NCBI GenBank assembly: GCA_964361785.1
Contig: CAYIBX010000034.1
Span: forward strand, 1-8,430
DNA from: UBA927 sp964361785
GTDB lineage: Bacteria; Patescibacteriota; Microgenomatia; UBA10105; UBA927
Length of the DNA: 8,430 nt
Direction of reading: 5' to 3'
The position numbers were made by a program, and so were the translations under genes. How positions within the stretch are numbered: position 1 is the first letter of the stretch; each line of letters starts with the position of its first letter. This document shows positions 5,776 through 8,430 of this stretch, one piece after another. The notes under the pieces are model-generated. The model had not been told where the DNA came from. It saw only the letters and a program-made list of their open reading frames with translations, and searched no databases.

Positions 5776-7173
5776 TTACTGGTATATTACTACCTTTGTC
5801 CCTATGTCTGCAAACTGGTAGACTTCTTTGGCGTCACCGATATCAAGAGCCACACAACCGCCAGTATTTGGAACACCGATAAAATCCCGCGGACGTTGAA
5901 TTTTATTTCCTGCAGAATAATAAAAGGGCAACTCATGGATGCCAAAGTATGCATGCAGTTCCTTGCTATAGTTAAATCCCATCCAGTACGGCATCCATAC
6001 ATTATAAATAGTAGAAAATCCCAATCCTGTTTTGTTGAGTATCTCAAATGTTCCAGTGGGTGTAGGGTAATCTTTGCCTGAAGAAATACGATACGATTTA
6101 ACAAGCACTCCATTTTTAAATGTATACATACGTTGTTGGGAAATGTCGATCTCGATGTAGCGATTAGCCAGTGATCCGTCAGAATTTGGACCGCTATCTA
6201 TATTGACATGAATACTCTCGCCAGTATACCCTAAGTATCGATTATAGAGCGCTTGCCCTATAGCAGTAGCGAGCCGTTTTTTTGTCGTGGTAATTTGTGC
6301 TTTTTCTTCAGTAAATATTACATCGTTGGTATATTTGGTTAGCAGCAGTTCCGACGGTATGAATTGAACAATGGCGGTATCAGGCGTCATCTGTACCTTT
6401 ACGTCCGTTTGTAAATCCTTTTGGTCTATGGTAAAAAATCTGTCAGCATTATTGACTCTCATGATTACGGTCAATGGTCGAGAAAAGACATCAGCAATTT
6501 TTGTATTTGCATTTTCTACCTGTGTTTGTGCATCGGTTGAAAGCGGGGTAAGTGGTGGTGTGAGCGGATCAGTTGGAGAGCCAAATGTGTCTGTGAGGTA
6601 CGTTTTTACGTGTATGGGGTGCAAGCCGTAGCGTTCTTCTTGCTGGTAGAGGGTCATGCGTTTTTCGCTTTCGTCAAAAAGCATGATGTCGTCGCCTTCT
6701 GAGAAGTCATAGATTGTTTTTTGCACAAACGCATCAAATTCTTGCGTAAATGAAAGCGGAGGCTTTACGGTTCGCGGTACAAAAAAAGATTTGATAAATT
6801 CTAAGATATTTATAGGGAAGCGTTTGGTATTTGGCAGAAAGATTTCTTTGAGAGCCTCTTTTGCGTCTAGATACACACCAATATCACGATAGTAGTAGGT
6901 ATAGACGCGATTGTTTATTTGTAATCGTATAGGCATATCCAACGTCGTGTCTAACTTTTTTTCTATATCTTTTTTTGTCATGAGGCCTATGGGGAGATCA
7001 CCAAAAAGAGTTCTTGGAGTGCTAATATATACGGTAAGTATTTGAAGAATAAAAAGAATGTTTAATAAGCCAAACATCCAATGTAATAGATTCCGTTTCG
7101 ATACTTTGGCAGATTTTATTTTTTTGTGAAGCGAATGTGCATGGTTATTCACATGGTTAAGTATTTTTCTCAT
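5776..7173 (-). CDS. L,D-transpeptidase (YkuD domain) with PG-binding-4-like region
   Basis: The 465-residue protein has a short basic cytoplasmic N-terminus and one membrane anchor (about 29-50). An extracytoplasmic region follows with two segments resembling the PG_binding_4 domain often found before YkuD and VanW domains (about 55-130, with LPIGLMTKKDIEKKL and RDIGVYLDAKEAL, and about 230-290). A proline/threonine-rich linker separates them. The C-terminal YkuD domain (about 338-464) contains the YIEIDISQQRMYTFKNG and PTPTGTFEI strands, His413 in GIHELP, and the catalytic Cys440 in NTGGCVALDIGDA. YkuD enzymes make 3-3 cross-links in peptidoglycan or attach proteins to it, through a cysteine acyl-enzyme. 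The usual S-H-G-C is T-G-G-C here, which occurs in family variants but lacks the second His. ATG 7173 follows a TATAAT box with a short leader. Confidence 0.9.
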   Translation of the reverse strand: MRKILNHVNNHAHSLHKKIKSAKVSKRNLLHWMFGLLNILFILQILTVYISTPRTLFGDLPIGLMTKKDIEKKLDTTLDMPIRLQINNRVYTYYYRDIGVYLDAKEALKEIFLPNTKRFPINILEFIKSFFVPRTVKPPLSFTQEFDAFVQKTIYDFSEGDDIMLFDESEKRMTLYQQEERYGLHPIHVKTYLTDTFGSPTDPLTPPLTPLSTDAQTQVENANTKIADVFSRPLTVIMRVNNADRFFTIDQKDLQTDVKVQMTPDTAIVQFIPSELLLTKYTNDVIFTEEKAQITTTKKRLATAIGQALYNRYLGYTGESIHVNIDSGPNSDGSLANRYIEIDISQQRMYTFKNGVLVKSYRISSGKDYPTPTGTFEILNKTGLGFSTIYNVWMPYWMGFNYSKELHAYFGIHELPFYYSAGNKIQRPRDFIGVPNTGGCVALDIGDAKEVYQFADIGTKVVIYQ

Positions 7174-7189
7174 ACTATGAGGCTAACAA

Positions 7190-7195
7190 ATTATA
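7190..7195 (-). promoter_or_regulatory. -10 box for the L,D-transpeptidase operon
   Basis: The minus strand reads TATAAT at 7195-7190, 16 bases before ATG 7173, preceded by TGTG. No good -35 is seen. The -35 region falls in the AGCT flank of the first palindromic repeat (7213-7240), so that repeat abuts this promoter. Confidence 0.5.
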
Positions 7196-7212
7196 CACAC
7201 CACAGCAATGCT

Positions 7213-7240
7213 CAGCTTCTGCAAGGGGCCCCCTTGCAGA
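7213..7240 (+). repeat. REP-like palindrome, copy 1 (upstream of RAYT)
   Basis: After AGCT (7214-7217), TCTGCAAGGGG (7218-7228), a central C (7229) and CCCCTTGCAGA (7230-7240) form a perfect 11-base inverted repeat. The 28 bases from 7213 are identical to copy 2. It is GC-rich in AT-rich surroundings and lies between the divergent transpeptidase and RAYT genes. AGCT may play the role of the short foot sequence found beside REP hairpins. Confidence 0.85.
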
Positions 7241-7273
7241 CAACGTTATTGGTATGGTAAGTTAAAAATACTT

Positions 7274-7966
7274 ATGCCCTCTAAAAATTCTGTCAAAGAA
7301 TTTGTTGCTGATTCTTTCTACCATATATATAACCGTGGAGTAGAGAAGAGACTTATTTTTCAAGATGCGCAAGACTATGCAGTATTTCTTTTGTATCTCA
7401 AGACGTATCTCTTGCCGAAAGACGAGAAAGCTCTACAAGCAACTCTATCAGATCCAGAGGTGTTGTGGAAAGAAAAAGATAAGGTACTCAAATTACTACG
7501 ATTGAATAATTTTTCAGAAGAAATTTCACTTATATCGTACTGTCTAATGCCTAATCATTTTCATTTACTGATAAAACAGACGGATGCAATGACCATAGAT
7601 ACATTTATGAATTCTTTGTGTACTCGATATGCGATGTATTTTAATAGAAAATATAAACGCGTTGGCGTGTTATTTCAGGATCATTATAAAGCCGTGCGCG
7701 TGACGTCAGATGAGCAATTGCTGCACCTTTCCCGTTATATTCATAGGAATCCTGCCCAGCTTCTGCAAGGGGCCCCCTTGCAGAGTTATTTGTATTCAAG
7801 TTATCCCGAGTATTTGCAGTTGAGAATATCTCCGTGGGTTGCTTCGAATATAATTCTTGATTATTTCAGTAAAAATGGAAATGCATCAGAGTCCTATCGT
7901 TCATTTGCTGAGGGCGGCGGGGTAGACGAAAGCATGCTAGCCTCAGTGTTGATGGACGAAGCTTAG
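7274..7966 (+). CDS. REP-associated tyrosine transposase (RAYT, Y1_Tnp/HUH)
   Basis: The predicted 230-residue protein is a single-domain HUH nuclease of the Y1_Tnp/RAYT family. These enzymes nick single-stranded DNA at REP palindromes, becoming linked through a tyrosine. Visible family blocks are FYHIYNRGVEKRLIF near the N-terminus, the HUH pair H95-F-H97 in YCLMPNHFHLLIKQ, candidate catalytic tyrosines Y119/Y122 in TRYAMYFNRKYKRVG, then LFQDHYKAVRV, LSRYIHRNP and YSSYPEYL. The frame is open from ATG 7208, but that start runs through the upstream palindrome and gives a non-conserved leader. ATG 7274 fits the family start. Between RYIHRNP and YSSYPEYL the coding sequence is a complete palindrome copy, read as AQLLQGAPLQ, without breaking the frame. 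The stop TAG uses the AG of the AGCT preceding copy 3. No Shine-Dalgarno is visible. All conserved motifs are present, so the enzyme is probably intact. Confidence 0.92.
   Translation: MPSKNSVKEFVADSFYHIYNRGVEKRLIFQDAQDYAVFLLYLKTYLLPKDEKALQATLSDPEVLWKEKDKVLKLLRLNNFSEEISLISYCLMPNHFHLLIKQTDAMTIDTFMNSLCTRYAMYFNRKYKRVGVLFQDHYKAVRVTSDEQLLHLSRYIHRNPAQLLQGAPLQSYLYSSYPEYLQLRISPWVASNIILDYFSKNGNASESYRSFAEGGGVDESMLASVLMDEA
7757..7784 (+). repeat. REP-like palindrome, copy 2 (inside the RAYT gene)
   Basis: These 28 bases are identical to copy 1 (AGCT at 7758-7761, arms 7762-7772 and 7774-7784, central C 7773), but lie within the RAYT coding sequence. They are read in frame as Q-L-L-Q-G-A-P-L-Q. The next bases outside the 28 differ from copy 1, so the repeat unit ends there. 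Confidence 0.92.
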
Positions 7967-7991
7967 CTTCTGCAAGGGGGCCCCTTGAAGA
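7965..7991 (+). repeat. REP-like palindrome, copy 3 (across the RAYT stop codon)
   Basis: AGCT (7965-7968), left arm TCTGCAAGGGG (7969-7979), central G (7980) and right arm CCCCTTGAAGA (7981-7991). It has the same orientation as copies 1 and 2. It differs by G for C at the centre and by A for C in the right arm (GAAGA for GCAGA), which leaves one mismatch in the stem. Its first two bases complete the TAG stop of the RAYT gene. Confidence 0.85.
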
Positions 7992-8002
7992 ATATTCCTT
8001 GC

Positions 8003-8046
8003 TTTTCCCAGAGAGAGAGTAATCTGTATTTACTGGAAAGGGAAAA
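8003..8046 (+). promoter_or_regulatory. Leader hairpin overlapping a possible ribosome binding site
   Basis: TTTTCCC (8003-8009) can pair with GGGAAAA (8040-8046), and inside it AGTAA (8018-8022) pairs with TTACT (8030-8034). The right arm includes AAAGGG (8037-8042), the only Shine-Dalgarno-like stretch before the ATG at 8052, so folding could hide it. Function is inferred. Confidence 0.4.
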
Positions 8047-8051
8047 AATAT

Positions 8052-8408
8052 ATGTCAGAGGTAACAATAAGAACAAAAGAGTTATCTAAAACTAAGTTTT
8101 TTAAAGAGGTTGGAAAAAAAGCGTCGGCTTTATTAAAGAGAGCAGATATTGTAAATAATCCTGCTGATCGAGATGTTCATAAGCCCAATGTAGGTTTCGA
8201 TCGAACACTTCTCGAAGAAGGAGATCAAAGGCTCAATAAATTTCCTGATCAGTTGACTGATGAAACAAAAATGACAGGGGCTCAGAGAGTCGAAGCAGTC
8301 AGTGCTAGGTACCATGAAAAAGACCGTATAAAGCTTCAAAGGTTAGCAAGCAGATATAAGGGAAAGCTCACAAAAATTAAAGCTCCAAGCTTAAATCCCC
8401 GGCCGTAA
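8052..8408 (+). CDS. Hypothetical basic protein, 118 residues
   Basis: I do not recognise the family. The protein is highly charged and lysine-rich (KELSKTKFFKEVGKKASALL near the N-terminus, RIKLQRLASRYKGKLTKIK near the C-terminus). It is predicted mostly helical, with no cysteine, no signal peptide and no membrane segment, so it is probably cytoplasmic, and nucleic-acid binding is only a guess. ATG 8052 is preceded by AAAGGG at about nine bases, one of the few Shine-Dalgarno-like sites in the window. Its last codons (KAPSLNPRP) and stop lie within the GC-rich foldback at 8382-8424, so its C-terminus may have been shaped by that element. It lies 85 bases after the RAYT gene on the same strand, and co-transcription is possible. 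Confidence 0.6.
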   Translation: MSEVTIRTKELSKTKFFKEVGKKASALLKRADIVNNPADRDVHKPNVGFDRTLLEEGDQRLNKFPDQLTDETKMTGAQRVEAVSARYHEKDRIKLQRLASRYKGKLTKIKAPSLNPRP

Positions 8409-8430
8409 GGCCGAGGGATGGAGCGATCCC
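8382..8430. repeat. GC-rich nested foldback at the window edge
   Basis: CGGCC (8400-8404)/GGCCG (8409-8413) around the loop GTAA, flanked by ATCCC (8395-8399)/GGGAT (8415-8419) with one bulged A, and farther out GCTCC (8382-8386)/GGAGC (8420-8424). GGGAT can instead pair with ATCCC at 8426-8430. The TAA stop of the 118-residue gene is in the loop. No T-run is seen before the sequence ends. It could be a terminator, or another palindromic repeat different from the RAYT-linked one. Confidence 0.6.

Noticed and set aside
7208..7273. Start of the RAYT gene at ATG 7208
   Set aside because: The extra 22 residues are translated from the palindromic repeat and an intergenic stretch; RAYT homology begins after ATG 7274.
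7213..7991. A CRISPR array or classical insertion sequence with terminal inverted repeats
   Set aside because: The three repeats are unevenly spaced (544 and 207 bases), palindromic and in the same orientation, one is inside a gene, and there are no cas genes or target-site duplications.

Overview
The window looks like part of a Patescibacteria (CPR) chromosome, most likely from the Parcubacteria side. I base this on the 16S rRNA 3' part, which has CPR-style variants and an enlarged helix 39, on AT-rich DNA, on genes that mostly lack Shine-Dalgarno sequences, and on CPR-typical membrane and cell-wall genes. TGA is used as a stop, so the genetic code appears standard. The lineage call is pattern recognition, not a database placement.

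Layout. 1-654 is the 3' part of a 16S rRNA gene, cut by the window start. It is followed by a short structured trailer and a strong intrinsic terminator (845-871), with no tRNA, 23S or 5S behind it, so this 16S is not followed by the rest of an rRNA operon here. 896-3268 encodes a YfhO-type multi-spanning membrane protein whose promoter overlaps the terminator. Next come tRNA-Cys(GCA), tRNA-Ile(GAT) with an odd T-loop, and a small open frame interrupted by one in-frame TAA (3509-3754). On the minus strand, 3763-4459 is an AbrB-type antitoxin and PIN-type toxin operon with a near-consensus promoter and a palindromic operator. A divergent 77-residue orphan (4621-4854) follows. A minus-strand pair holds an L,D-transpeptidase (5776-7173) and an unrecognised 287-residue tryptophan-rich protein (4880-5743). 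The right end carries a REP-associated tyrosine transposase (RAYT) gene, an unknown basic 118-residue protein, and a GC-rich foldback at the window edge.

The most interesting system is the RAYT locus. A GC-rich palindrome (TCTGCAAGGGG, one central base, CCCCTTGCAGA, always preceded by AGCT) occurs three times in the same orientation: upstream of the gene, inside its coding sequence in frame, and across its stop codon. This looks like a RAYT/REP system in a CPR bacterium in which the repeat has become part of its own transposase gene.

A second theme is compact expression. Promoter -10 boxes sit only about 8 to 17 bases before start codons, which suggests leaderless or nearly leaderless mRNAs. 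Several hairpins overlap stop codons. Apart from the toxin-antitoxin pair and the transpeptidase pair, the genes look like independent units.
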